Source: Panulirus ornatus (lineage: Eukaryota; Arthropoda; Malacostraca; Decapoda; Palinuridae). From it: a stretch of DNA of 64,000 nucleotides. Positions 28,130-56,414 of the stretch are shown here, piece by piece. Every line of letters begins with the position of its first letter. Position 1 is the stretch's first letter. Location: contig NC_092262.1 of NCBI RefSeq assembly GCF_036320965.1, positions 2,492,726 to 2,556,725 on the forward strand. The letters run 5' to 3'. The notes beneath the pieces were generated by a model. That model was given only the letters and a program-made list of their open reading frames with translations, ran no database searches and was not told the DNA's origin. A program made the translations under genes and the position numbers.

Positions 28130-28985
28130 GTCAAAAGACACAACCTCACTGGATGAGTCAAGAGAATCAAGCTCACTATCTTAGTCAAGATAATCGAACT
28201 CACCCACTGAGTCAAGAAAACTAATATGACTGGTTGAATCAAGAGAAACAAAGTCACTGGCTAAGATAAAAGAACTGGCTTACTAAAGAGAAGAAAACGC
28301 TTTGGCTGAGTTGAGAGAATCAAAACTTACTGGCTGAGTCTAGAAAACAAAGTTACTAAGTCAAGAGAACCAAACCCACTGACTGAGTTCAGAAAAAAAA
28401 AAATCATTGGCTGCGTCAAGGGGACAAAGCTCACCAAGTAGGTCAAGATAACCAAACTCACCGAATGAGTCAAGTGAGACAAACTCACCGTCTGAGTCAG
28501 GAGAGCCAAACCCACCGGCTGAGTCAGGAGAGCCAAACCCACCGGCTGAGTCAGGAGAGCCAAACCCACCGGCTGAGTCAGGAGAGCCAAACTCACCGGC
28601 TGAGTCAGGAGAGCCAAACCCACTGGATGAATGAAGAAAACAAAACAAATAACTGAGACAATAGAATCAAACCTCCTGACTGAATCAGGAGAACCGAACT
28701 CATTACATGAATCAAGAGAACCAAACCTACTGGATGAAGCAAGAGAACCAAACCCACTAGATGAAACAAGAGAACCAAACCCACTGGATGAAGCAATAGA
28801 ACCAAACCCACTAGATGAAGTAAGAGAACCAAACCAACTGAATGAATCAAGAGAACCAAATGCGTTGGGTGAATCAAGGGAAAAAAACCACTGGTTGAAT
28901 CATGAGAATCAAACACACGTACTGAGTCAAGAGAAACAAACTCACCGAGTCAAGAGAAGCAAAGCCACAACAGAGTTAAAACAAC
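28130..28985. repeat. Minisatellite, 27-28 bp unit, about 30 copies
   Basis: The unit is GAGTCAGGAGAGCCAAACCC followed by ACCGGCT. It is nearly perfect at 28494-28620 and diverges to AAGAGAACCAAACCCACTGG plus ATGA types at 28700-28900. It lies in intron 1, starting only about 50 bp from the exon 1 donor. Open frames on both strands (for example 28465-28656 and 28623-28327) are produced by a unit length near a multiple of three. Confidence 0.92.
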
Positions 28986-29037
28986 TAAAACAGATATAAA
29001 CAAAGACAAACGTCCAGTCAGTAAAGGCAAAGTTTAC

Positions 29038-29113
29038 CGTCAGATTCGCTGTAGGACCTCTGGGCTGTAGCAGAGACGACCAGAGCGGCCATCAAAAGAA
29101 GTTGAGGCTTCAT
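29038..29113 (-). CDS. Exon 1 of the small secreted protein gene (signal peptide)
   Basis: It encodes the start Met and 24 further residues plus one base of Gly26. The N-terminus MKPQLLLMAALVVSATAQ is a classical signal peptide: a Lys, then a hydrophobic core, then A15-T16-A17 before Gln18, which could become pyroglutamate. The residues after the site, RSYSESD, are polar. The donor is ACG/GTAAAC (GT at 29037-29036). The context before the ATG is AGTCAACATG, close to the arthropod initiation consensus. A TATA motif lies about 60 nt upstream. Short first exons ending just past the signal peptide are common in arthropod cuticle and haemolymph proteins, but that does not identify this one. Confidence 0.75.
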
Positions 29114-29170
29114 GTTGACTGTGATCACTGGTGAGTTCCCGTCAATGTATCTAGTTGGAGGTTCCATCGC

Positions 29171-29180
29171 GATATATATC
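29171..29180 (-). promoter_or_regulatory. TATA box of the secreted protein gene
   Basis: GATATATATC on the minus strand, 58-67 nt upstream of the start codon. It is isolated from the (AT)n tracts, so it is not a microsatellite edge. A transcription start about 30 nt downstream would leave a 5' UTR of roughly 30-40 nt. Confidence 0.55.
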
Positions 29181-29188
29181 CCAGCCAT

Positions 29189-29196
29189 TGACGTCA
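29189..29196. promoter_or_regulatory. CRE-like palindrome TGACGTCA
   Basis: A perfect eight-base CREB/ATF-type site lies 9 bp upstream of the TATA motif. Whether it is used is unknown. Confidence 0.35.
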
Positions 29197-29416
29197 TGGG
29201 ATTAGTGTCGGGTGCAAAGCCTTGATGCCGTGTGCAGACACAACATCTGTTGCCCCTTATGCAGCTGTTATGATGACGTCAGCATCCGAGGGTTGTGTGC
29301 CAAACTATGCATCAGTGGCTGCCGACCGCTGGAGAGAGGAGGATAGTGCACAGTACTTTCATCTGTACATGTGTATATATAGGTGCACCATTATATATGA
29401 ATGAGTTGATACAAAT

Positions 29417-30148
<732 letters not shown>

Positions 30149-30216
30149 ATAACTGAGATAACATTACTGAAGTCAATACAATGATCATAGTTTTCAACGT
30201 GACCAAAAAGGCATAT
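30149..30216 (-). mobile_element. Penelope-like fragment, inverted 5' piece of the next copy
   Basis: These 68 bp repeat 29886-29953 at about 80% identity, in the same orientation. In element order the piece lies immediately upstream of the plus-strand segment that follows, which suggests a 5' inversion of one insertion. Confidence 0.6.
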
Positions 30217-30556
30217 ACTTTACGAAGAGGACCAGAATAAAATGCCTTTAATTGAATCTTTCATTATTAGATACACAAAAAACTATAACCTTAATATTAG
30301 CCAAGGTGTATTGAAATTGGATAATATCATTGTTGAAAAATTTTGTAAACAATATACCTTCTTGTCCACATAATGATTTTATAATACGCTCGTTGTCTGT
30401 CTTCGAAAATTGCATGTTTACCAAATGGCGTCCTAGCTACGTCTCTATGTTGTATATCAAATGACTGTTATTTCTGTCTTTTGTCTCCCCTGATGATGTG
30501 ATTATTACAGAAAAGTGCACTTGTAAACTGTTAATGTTTCATTTTCAACGTGGACT
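30217..30556 (+). mobile_element. Penelope-like element 3' end, opposite orientation
   Basis: The plus strand gives NLNISQGVLKLDNIIVEKFC and IIRSLSVF in shifting frames, then the same 3' UTR as 29537-29700 (TGTTATTTCTGTC, CCCTGATGATGTG) ending TGTTTCATTTTC before (AT)n. It mirrors the minus-strand copy, so the two 3' ends point outwards into (AT)n on both sides. Confidence 0.8.
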
Positions 30557-30561
30557 AATAA

Positions 30562-30634
<73 letters not shown>
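30562..30634. repeat. (AT)n microsatellite
   Basis: Pure AT repeat between the Penelope-like 3' end and a LINE A tail. Confidence 0.97.
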
Positions 30635-30635
<1 letters not shown>

Positions 30636-30652
<17 letters not shown>

Positions 30653-33190
30653 TTTTTGCGAGGTAGCGCAAGGAAACAGACGAAAGAAATGGCCCAACCC
30701 ACCCCCATACACATGTATATACATACGTCCACACACGCAAATATACATACCTACACAGCTTTCCATGGTTTACCCCAGACGCTTCACATGCCCTGATTCA
30801 ATCCACTGACACCACGTCAACCCCGGTATACCACATCGATCCAATTCACTCTATTCCTTGCCCTCCTTTCATCCTCCTGCATGTTCAGGCCCCGATCACA
30901 CAAAATCTTTTTCACTCCATCTTTCCACCTTCAATTTGGTCTCCCACTTCTCCTCGTTCCCTCCACCTCCGACACATATATCCTCTTGGTCAATCTTTCC
31001 TCACTCATTCTCTCAATGTGCCCAAACCATTTCAAAACACCCTCTTCTGCTCTCTCAACCACGCTCTTTTTATTTCCACACATCTCTCTTACCCTCACGT
31101 TACTTACTCGATCAAACCACCTCACACCACATATTGTCCTCAAACATCTCATTTCCAGCACATCCATCCTCCTGCGTACAACTCTATCCATAGCCCACGC
31201 CTCGCAACCATACAACTTTCTGAGATAATGTTCTCGACTTCCACACATTCTTCAAGGCTCCCAGGATTTTCGCCCCCTACCCAACCCTATGATCCACTTC
31301 CGCTTCCATGGTTCCATCCGCTGCCAGATCCACTCCCAGATATCTAAAACACTTTACTTCCTCCAGTTTTTCTCCATTCAAACTTACCTCCCAGTTGACT
31401 TGACCCTCAACCCTACTGTACCTAATTACCTTGCTCTTATTCACATTTACTCTTAACTTTCTTCTTTCACACACTTTACCAAACTCAGTCACCAGCTTCT
31501 GCAGTTTCTCACATGAATCAGCCACCAGCGCTGTATCATCAGCGAACAACAAATGACTCACTTCCCAAGCTCTCTCATCCACAACAGACTTCATACTTGC
31601 CCCTCTTTCCAAAACTCTTGCATTCACCTCCCTAACAACCCCACCCATAAACAAATTAAACAACCATGGAGACATCACACACCCCTGCCGCAAACCTACA
31701 TTCACTGAGAACCAATCACTTTCCTCTCTTCCTACACGTACACATGCCTTACATCCTCGATAAAAACTTTTCACTGCTTCTAACAACTTGCCTCCCACAC
31801 CATATATTCTTAATACCTTCCACAGAGCATCTCTATCAACTCTATCATATGCCTTCTCCAGATCCATAAATGCTACATACAAATCCATTTGCTTTTCTAA
31901 GTATTTCTCACATACATTCTTCAAAGCAAACACCTGATCCACACATCCTCTAGCACTTCTGAAACCACACTGCTCTTCCCCAATCTGATGCTCTGTACAT
32001 GCCTTCACCCTCTCAATCAATACCCTCCCATATGATTTACCAGGAATACTCAACAAACTTATACCTCTGTAATTTGAGCACTCACTCTTATCCCCTTTGC
32101 CTTTGTACAATGGCACTATGCGCGCATTCCGCCAATCCTTAGGCACCTCACTATTAGTCATACATACATTAAATAACCTTACCAACCAGTCAACAATACA
32201 GTCACCCCCTTTTTTTAATAAATTTCACTGCAATACCATCCAAACCTGCTGCCTTGCCGGCTTTCATCTTCCGCAAAGCTTTTACTACCTCTTCTCTGTT
32301 TATCAAATCATTTTCCCTAACCCTCTCACTCTGGATACCACCTCGACCAAAACACCCTATATCTGCCACTCTATCATCAAACACATTCAACAAACCTTCA
32401 AAATACTCACTCCATCTCCTTCTCACATCACCACTACTTGTTATCATCTCCCCATTTGCGCCCTTCACTGAAGTTCCCATTTGCTCCCTTGTCTTACGCA
32501 CTTTATTTACCTCCTTCCAGAACATCTTTTTATTCTCCCTAAAATTTAATGATACTCTCTCACCCCAACTCTCATTTGCCCTTTTTTTCACCTCTTGCAC
32601 CTTTCTCTTGACCTCCTGTCTCTTTCTTTTATACGTCTCCCATTCAACTGCATTTTTTCCCTGCAAAAATCGTCCAAATGCCTCTCTCTTCTCTTTCACT
32701 AATACTCTTACTTCTTCATCCCACCACTCACTACCCTTTCTAATCAACCCACCTCCCACTCTTCTCATGCCACAAGCATCTTTTGCGCAATCCATCACTG
32801 ATTCCCTAAATACATCCCATTCCTCCCCCACTCCCCTTACTTCCATTGTTCTCACCTTTTTCCATTCTGTACTCAGTCTCTCGTGGTACTTCCTCACACA
32901 AGTCTCCTTCCCAAGCTCACTTACTCTCACCAACCTCTTCACCCCAACATTCACTCTTCTTTTCTGAAAACCCATACAAATCTTCACCTTAGCCTCCACA
33001 AGATAATGATCAGACATCCATCTAGTTGCACCTCTCAGCACATTAACATCCAAAAGTCTCTCTTTCGCGCGCCAGTCAATTAACACGTAATCCAATAACG
33101 CTCTCTGGCCATCTCTCCTACTTACATACGTATACTTATACATATCTCGCTTTTTAAACCAGGTATTCCCAATCACCAGTCCTTTTTCAG

Positions 33191-33194
<4 letters not shown>
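30636..33194 (-). mobile_element. Young LINE, 5'-truncated in the endonuclease (copy D)
   Basis: It reaches from the T run at 30636 to the AEKGL block of the endonuclease at 33194. Two long frames cover it: 33176-32202 (endonuclease end, linker, first RT blocks) and 32185-31277 (RT with [23 protein letters not shown] and [11 protein letters not shown]). They are separated by one extra T in the run near 32210. A 41-nt deletion at about 31217 shifts the C-terminal domain. The last 25 nt before the tail, including half the stem-loop, are missing. Confidence 0.93.

Positions 33195-33247
<53 letters not shown>
33195..33247. repeat. (AT)n microsatellite
   Basis: 53 bp of AT separate the 5'-truncated ends of two divergently oriented LINEs. 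Confidence 0.97.
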
Positions 33248-37857
<4,610 letters not shown>

Positions 37858-38508
37858 CACTGGGCATGAGAAGAAACATCATGAGAGGCAAGTGTTTTGG
37901 GAGCAGCTGAATGAGTGTGTTAGTGGTTTTGATGCACAAGACCGGAAGTACCAGGAGAGACTGAGTACAGAATGGAAAAAGGTGAGAACAAAGTAGGTAA
38001 TGGGAGTTGGGGAGGAATGGGAAGTATTTATTGAAGCAGTGATGGCTTGCGGAAAAGATGATTGTGGCATGAGAAGCGTGGGAGGTGGGTTGATTAGAAA
38101 GGGTAGTAAGTGGTGGAATGAAGAAGTAAGATTATTAGTGAAAGAGAAGAGAGAGGCATTTGGATGATTTTTGCAGGGAAAAAATGCAAATGAGTTGGAG
38201 ATGTATGAAAGAAAGAGGTAGGAGGTCAAGAGAAAGGTGCGAGATGTGAAAAAGAGGAAAATGAGAGTTGGGGTCAGAGAGTATCATTAGATTTTAGGGT
38301 GAATAAAAAGATGTTTTGGAGGGAGATAAATAAAGTGCGTAAGGCAAGGGAGAAAATCCATAAAGATCCATAAATGCTACATACAAATCCATTTGCTTTT
38401 CTAAGTATTTCTCACATACATTCTTCAAAGCAAACACCTGATCAAGTGGATCATAGGGTGGGGGAGGGGGCGAAAATTTTGGGAGCCTTGAAGAATGTGT
38501 GGAAGTCG
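37858..38508. mobile_element. Scrambled LINE mosaic
   Basis: Four LINE pieces are spliced together. The first is a plus-strand endonuclease piece (37861-37945), jumping to the linker KYQERLSTEW block and continuing to about 38354. The second is a minus-strand RT piece (38356-38442, [15 protein letters not shown] region). The third is a plus-strand C-terminal piece (38443-38508, [20 protein letters not shown]). The fourth is the start of copy G at 38509. No microsatellite separates them. Confidence 0.85.
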
Positions 38509-40274
38509 AGGTTTTGGTCGAGGTGGTGTGCAAAGTAAGAGGGTTAGGGAAAATGATTTGGTAAACAGAGAAGAGGTAGTAAAAGCTTTGCGGAAGATGA
38601 AAGCCGGCAAGGCAGCAAGTTTGGATGGTATTGCAGTGGAATTTATTAAAAAAGGGGGTGACTGTATTGTTGACTGGTTGGTAAGGTTATTTAATGTATG
38701 TATGACTCATGGTGAGGTGCCTGAGGATTGGCGGAATGCGTGCATAGTGCCATTGTACAAAGGCAAAGGGGATAAGAGTGAGTGCTCAAATTACAGAGGT
38801 ATAAGTTTGTTGAGTATTCCTGGTAAATTATATGGGAGGATATTGATTTAGAGGGTGAAGGCATGTACAGAGCATCAGATTATGGAAGAGCAGTGTGGTT
38901 TCAGAAGGGGTAGAGGATGTGTGGATCAGGTGTTTGCTTTGAAGAATGTATGTGAGAAATACTTAGAAAAGCAAATGGATTTGTATGTAGCATTTATGGA
39001 TCTGGAGAAGGCATATGATAGAGTTGATAGAGATGCTCTGTGGAAGGTATTAAGAATATATGGTGTGGGAGGCAAGTTGTTAGAAGCAGTGAAAAGTTTT
39101 TATCGAGGATGTAAGGCATGTGTACCTGTAGGAAGAGAGGAAAGTGATTGGTTCTCAGTGAATGTAGGTTTGCGGCAGGGATGTATGATGTCTCCATGGT
39201 TGTTTAATTTGTTTATGGATGGGGTTGTTAGGGAGGTGAATGCAAGAGTTTTGGAAAGAGAGGCAAGTATGAAGTCTGTTGGGGATGAGAGAGCTTGGGA
39301 AGTGAGTCAGTTGTTGTTCGCTGATGATACAGCGTTGGTGGCTGATTCATGTGAGAAACTGCAGAAACTGGTGACTGAGTTTGGTAAAGTGTGTGAAAGA
39401 AGAAAGTTAAGAGTAAATGTGAATAAGAGCAAGGTTATTAGGTACAGTAGGGTTGACGGTCAAGTCAATTGGGAGGTGAGTTTGAATGGAGAAAAACTGG
39501 AGGAAGTGGAGTGTTTTAGATATCTGGGAGTGGATCTGGCAGCGGATGGAACCATGGAAGCGGAAGTGGATCATAGGGTGGGAGAGGGGGCGAAAATTCT
39601 GGGAGCTTTGAAGAATGTGTGGAAGTCGAGAACATTATCTCGGAAAGCAAAAATGGGTATGTTTGAGGGAATAGTGGTTGCAACAATGTTGTATGGATGC
39701 GAGGCGTGGGCTATGGATAGAGTTGTGCGCAGGAGGATGGATGTGCTGGAAATGAGATGTTTGAGGACAATATGTGGTGTGAGGTGGTTTGATCGAGTAA
39801 GTAACGTAAGGGTAAGAGAGATGTGTGGAAATAAAAAGAGCGTGGTTGAGAGAGCGGAAGAGGGTGTTTTGAAATGGTTCGGGCACATGGAGAGAATGAG
39901 TGAGGAAAGATTGACCAAGAGAATATATGTATCGGAGGTGGAGGTAACGAGGAGAAGAGGGAGACCAAATTGGAGGTGGAAAGATGGAGTGAAAAAGATT
40001 TTGTGTGATCGGGGCCTGAACATGCAGGAGGGTGAAAGGAGGGCAAGGAATAGAGTGAATTGGAGCGATGTGGTATACCGGGGTTGACGTGCTGTCAGTG
40101 GATTGAATCAAGGCATGATGAGAAGCGTCTGGGGTAAACCATGGAAAGCTGTGTAGGTATGTATATTTGCGTGTGTGGACGTATGTATATACAAGTGAAT
40201 GGGAGTGGGTTGGGCCATTTCTTTCGTCTGTTTCTTTGCGCTACCTCGCAAACGCGGGAGACAGCGACAAAGCA

Positions 40275-40292
<18 letters not shown>
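38509..40292 (+). mobile_element. Young LINE, 5'-truncated, short 3' UTR (copy G)
   Basis: It begins at FGRGGVQS in the linker and is complete to GCGACAAAGC plus A tail. A TAG at 38849 separates 38495-38851 from an intact frame of 410 codons (38855-40087). That frame carries [34 protein letters not shown] and the full C-terminal domain. Confidence 0.94.

Positions 40293-40366
<74 letters not shown>
40293..40366. repeat. (AT)n microsatellite
   Basis: Pure AT repeat between the LINE G tail and a SINE-like element. Confidence 0.97.
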
Positions 40367-42354
<1,988 letters not shown>

Positions 42355-42365
42355 CATGAATATTA

Positions 42366-42551
42366 TTCTTTAATTATTGTACTTTGTCCCTGTGTCACGC
42401 GTTAGCGAGGTAGCGCAAGGAAACAGACGAGAGAGTGGCTCAACCCACCCATATACATATGTATATACATACACGTCTATATGGACACATATACATACCT
42501 GTACATCTCAACATATACTTATATATACACACACAGACATATATATATATA
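42366..42551 (-). mobile_element. LINE 3' UTR fragment, long type
   Basis: Only the distal 3' UTR is present, from the stem-loop to the TG/TA microsatellite pocket (ACACACAGACATATAT). There it is cut off by the 5' end of LINE copy I. Confidence 0.85.
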
Positions 42552-42552
42552 T

Positions 42553-48407
<5,855 letters not shown>

Positions 48408-51400
48408 TGGGAACGGGAGCGGGGGGCTGGAAACCCTACCCCCCCTGTACTTTAAATTTCTAAATGGGGAAACAAAAGGAGTCACGTGGGGAGTGCTCAT
48501 CCTCCTCGAAAGCTCAGATTGGGGTGTCTAAATGTGTGTAGATGTAACCAAGATAAGAGAAAAAAAAGGAAAGATAGGTAGTATGTTTAAGGAAGGGAAC
48601 CTGGAAGTTTTGGCTCTGAGTGAAACGAAGCTCAAGGGTAAAGGGAAAGAGTGGTTTGGGAATGTCTTGGGAGTAAAATCAGGGGTTAGTGAGAGGACAA
48701 GAGAAAGGGAAAGAGTAGCACTACTCGTGAAACAGGAGTGGTGGGAGTATGTGATGGAGTGTCAGAAAGTAAACTCTAGATTGGTATGGGTAAAACTGAA
48801 AGTTGATGGAGAGAGATTGGTGATTATTGGTGCATATGCACCTGGGCATGAGAAGAAAGATCATGAAAGGCAAGTGTTTTGGGAGCAGCTGACTGAGTGT
48901 GTTTGTAGTTTTGATGCACGAGACCGGGTTATGGTGAAGGGGGAATTGAATGCAAAGGTGAGTAATGTGGCAGTTGAGGGAATAATTGGTGTACTTGGGG
49001 TGTTCAGTGTTGGAAATGGAAATGGTGAAGAGCTTGTATATCTATGTGCAGCAAAAGGACTGGTGATTGGGAATACCTGGTTTAAAAACATATATACATA
49101 AGTATACGTACGTAAGTAGGAGAGATGGTCAGAGAGCGTTATTGGATTACGTGTTAATTGATAGGCGCGCGAAACAAAGACTTTTGGAACGTGATGAGCT
49201 GAGAGGTGCAACTGGAGGGATGCCTGATGATTATCTTGTGGAGGCGAAGGTGAAGATTTGCAGAGGTTTTCAGAAAAGAAGAGAGAATGTTGGTATGAAG
49301 AGAGTGGTGAGAGTAAATGAGATTGGGAATGAGACTTGTGTGAGGAAGTACCAGAAGGGACTGAGTACAGAAAGGAAAAAGGTGAGAACAAAGGAGGTAA
49401 GGGAAGTGGGGGAGGAATGGGATGTGTTTAGGGAACTAGTGATGGCTTGCGCAAAAGATGCTTGTGGCATGAGAGGCGTGGGAGGTTGGCAGATTAGAAA
49501 GGGTAGTGAGTGGTGGGATGAAGATGTAAGATTATCATTGAAAGAGAAGAGAGAGGCATTTGGACGATTTTTACAGGGAAATAATGCAAATTACTTGGAG
49601 ATGTATAAAAGAAAGAGGCTGGATGTGATGAGGAAGGTGCAAGAGGTGAAAAGAGGGCAAATGAGAATTGGGGCAAGGGAGTACCATTAAATTTTAATGA
49701 GAATAAAAAGATGTTTTGGAAGGAGGTAAATAAAGTGCGTAAGACAAGGGAACAAATGGGAACTTAAGTGAAGCAGGCTGATGGGGATATGATAACAAAA
49801 AGTGGTGATGAGAGAAGGAGATGGAGTGAGTATATTGAAAGTTTGTTGAATGTGTTTGATGATAGAGTGGCTGATATAGGGTGTTTTGGTCGAAGTGGTG
49901 TGCAAAGTTAGAGGGTTAGGGAAAATGATTTGGTAAACAGAGAAGAGGTAGTAAAAGCTTTGCGGAAGATGAAAGCCGTCAAAGCAGAGGGTTTGGATGG
50001 TATTGCCGTGGAATTTTTAAAAAAAGGGGGTGACTTTATTGTTGACTGGTGGATAAGGTTATTAAATGTATGTATGACTCATGGTGAGGCGCCTGATCAA
50101 TGGAGGAATGCTTGCATAGTGCCATTGTACAAAGGCAAAGGGGATAAAAGTCAGTGCTCAAATTACAGAGGTATAAGTTTGTTGAGTATTCCTGGGAAGT
50201 TATATGGGAGGGTATTGACTGAGAGGGTGAAGGCATGTACAGAACATCAGATTGGGGAAGAGCAGTATGGTTTCAGAAGTGGTAGAGGATGTGTGGATCA
50301 GGTGTTTGCTTTGAAGAATGAATGTGAGAAATACTTAGAAAAGCAAATGAATTTGTATGTAGCATTTATGGATCTGGAGAAGGCATATGATAGAGTTGAT
50401 AGAGATGCTCTGTGGAAGGTATTAAAAATATATGGCGTGGGGGGAAAGTTGTTAGAAGCAGTGAAAAGTTTTTATCGAGAATGTAAAGCTTCTATACGTG
50501 TAGGAAGAAAGGAAAGTGATTGGTTCTCAGTGAACGTTGGTTTGCGACAGGGGTGTGTGATGTCTCCATGGTTGTTTAATTTGTTTATGGATGGTGTTGT
50601 TAGGGAGGTGAATGCAAGAGTTTTGCAGCCATGAGCAAGCATGGAGTCTTTTATGGATAGAAGAACTTGGGAAGTGAGTCAGTTGTTGTTCGCTGATGAT
50701 ACAGCGCTGGTGGATGATTTGGGTTAGAAACTGCAGAAACTGGTGACTAAGTTTGGTAAAGCGTTTGGAAAGAGGGGCAAGGATGCAGTCTGTTTTGCAT
50801 GAGAGAGCTTGGGAGGTGAGTCAGTTGTTCGCTGATGATACAGCGTTAGTGGATAATTCGTGTGAGAAACTGAAGAAGCTGGTGACTGAGTTAGGTAAAG
50901 TGTATGAAAGAAGAAAGCTGAGAGTAAATGTGAATAAGAGTAAGGTTATTAGGTACAGTTGGTTTGAGGGACAAGTCAATTAGGAGGTAAGTTTAAACGG
51001 AGAAAAACTAGAGGAAGTAAAGTGTTTTAGATATCTGGGTGTGGATGTGGCAGCGGATGGAACCATGGAAGCGGAAGTGAATCATAGGGAGGAGGAGGGG
51101 GCGAAAGTTTTGGGAGCATTGAAGAATGTGTGGAAGTCGAGATCATTATCTCGGAAAGCAAAAATCGGTATGTTTGAAGGAATAGTGGTTCCAATAATGT
51201 TATTTGGTTGTGTGGCGTGGGCTATAGATAGAGTTTTGCGGAGGAGGTTGGATGTGCTGGAAATGAGATGTTTGAGGACAATATGTGGTGTGAGGTGGTT
51301 TGATCAAGTAGGTAACAATAGTTTAAGAGAGATGTGTGGGAATAAAACGAGTGTGGTTGAGAGAGCAGAGGAGGGTGTTTTGAAATGGTTTGGTCACATG

Positions 51401-52060
51401 GAGAGAATGAGTGAGGAGAAATTGCCCAAGAGGATATATAGGTCAGAGGTGGAAGGAACGAGGAGAAGTGGGAGACCAAATTGGAGGTGAAAAGATGGAG
51501 TGAAAAAGATTTTGAGTAATCGGGGCCTGAACATGCAGGAGGGTGAAAGGCGTTCAGGGAATAGAGTAAATTAGAACGATGTGGTATACCGTGGTCGACG
51601 TGCTTTCAGTGGATGGAACCAGGGCATGTGAAGCGTCTGGGGTAACCATGGAAAGTTGTGTGGGGCCTGGATGTTGAAAGGGAGCTGTGGTTTCTGTGCA
51701 TTACTACGTAACAGCTAAAGATTGTGTGTTAACGAATGTGGCCTTTGTTGTCTTTTCCTAGCGCTACCTCGCGCACATGAGGGGGGAGGGGGTTGTTATT
51801 TCATGTGTGGCGGGGTGGCGATAGGAATGAATAAAGGGAGACAGTATGAGTTATGTACATGTGTATATATGTATATGTCTGTGTGTGTGTATATATATGT
51901 ATACGTTGAGATGCATAAGTATGTATATTTGCGTGTGTGGACTTGTATGCATATACATGTGTATGAGGGTGGGTTGGGTCATTCTTTCGTCTGTTTCCTT
52001 GCGCTACCTCGCTAACGCGGGAGACAGTGACAAAGCAAAATTAATAAATAAGTAAATAAT
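48408..52060 (+). mobile_element. Near full-length LINE, long 3' UTR, older (copy K)
   Basis: It begins GGGAACGGGAGCGGGGGGCT, a few tens of bases short of the full 5' leader, and ends GACAAAGCAAAATTAATAAA plus TAAGTAAATA. The endonuclease 48532-49101 is open (LALSETK, GAYAPG, a changed GELNAKV). Frames break near 49100, 49680, 49765 and 49910. The RT 49930-50634 is open. The palm C motif lies in a locally duplicated and rearranged patch (50630-50830, FADD twice). The C-terminal domain is 51041-51490. Confidence 0.93.
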
Positions 52061-52061
52061 T

Positions 52062-52282
52062 GAAATGAAAGGTGGTGTATTACATGGATTCACTTTTCAA
52101 AGAATATAAGAACTCTTTCCCAACTAGGTTTGATGAGGCTGTATAAAAATTAAAAAAAGATGATAACTTGCATAAAGCAAAAACTGACAAGAGATGTGCT
52201 GTAGTGATTATGAACAAATATGATTATAAAGACAAAGTGAGCGATCTCCTAAGTGATGATAATGCATACTCTGAAATGTAAA
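52062..52282 (+). mobile_element. Penelope-like element fragment (N-terminal region), unit 1
   Basis: The plus strand reads FKEYKNSF, KLKKDDNLHKAKT and VVIMNKYDYKDKV, then LLSDDNAYSEM. This is the pre-RT region of Penelope-like elements, where a DK/N-type VVI..DYxxKxxxLLxDxxTY block is usual. A stop interrupts it. It is paralogous to 56064-56413 but lacks about 120 bp at its right end. Confidence 0.7.
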
Positions 52283-52283
52283 T

Positions 52284-56063
<3,780 letters not shown>

Positions 56064-56413
56064 TTGAAATGAAAGGTGATGTATTATATGGATGCACTTT
56101 TCAAAGAATATAAGAACTCTTTCTCAACTAGGTTTGATAAGGCTCTACAAAAATTAAAGAAAGATGATAATTTGCATAAAGCAAAAACTGGCAAGAGTAA
56201 TGATGTAGTGATTATGAACAAATATGATTATAAAGACAAAGTAAGCTGTCTCCTAAGTGATGATAATGCATACTCTGAAATACACAGGGATCCAACGAAC
56301 AAAACAAAGTAGAAAATCCCGCATAAATAAGAAAAGAAAAAAATGAAGTTCAATTAAAATTTGATCAAAGAACTTTCAATGCAAAACCATTGAACGCTAT
56401 ACATGTACGGAAA
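56064..56413 (+). mobile_element. Penelope-like element fragment, unit 2
   Basis: It is paralogous to 52062-52282 and longer. An open frame at 56076-56312 reads [47 protein letters not shown] and HRDPTNKTK. The preceding LINE tail and following LINE start point are the same as in unit 1, showing that the two were duplicated together. Confidence 0.75.
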
Positions 56414-56414
56414 T

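Noticed and set aside
28327..28999. CRISPR-like regular repeats
   Set aside because: The repeats are contiguous tandem units without unique spacers, in an animal intron. It is a minisatellite.
29222..29404. A 60-codon plus-strand frame upstream of exon 1
   Set aside because: It is antisense to the promoter of the secreted protein gene and has no supporting feature.
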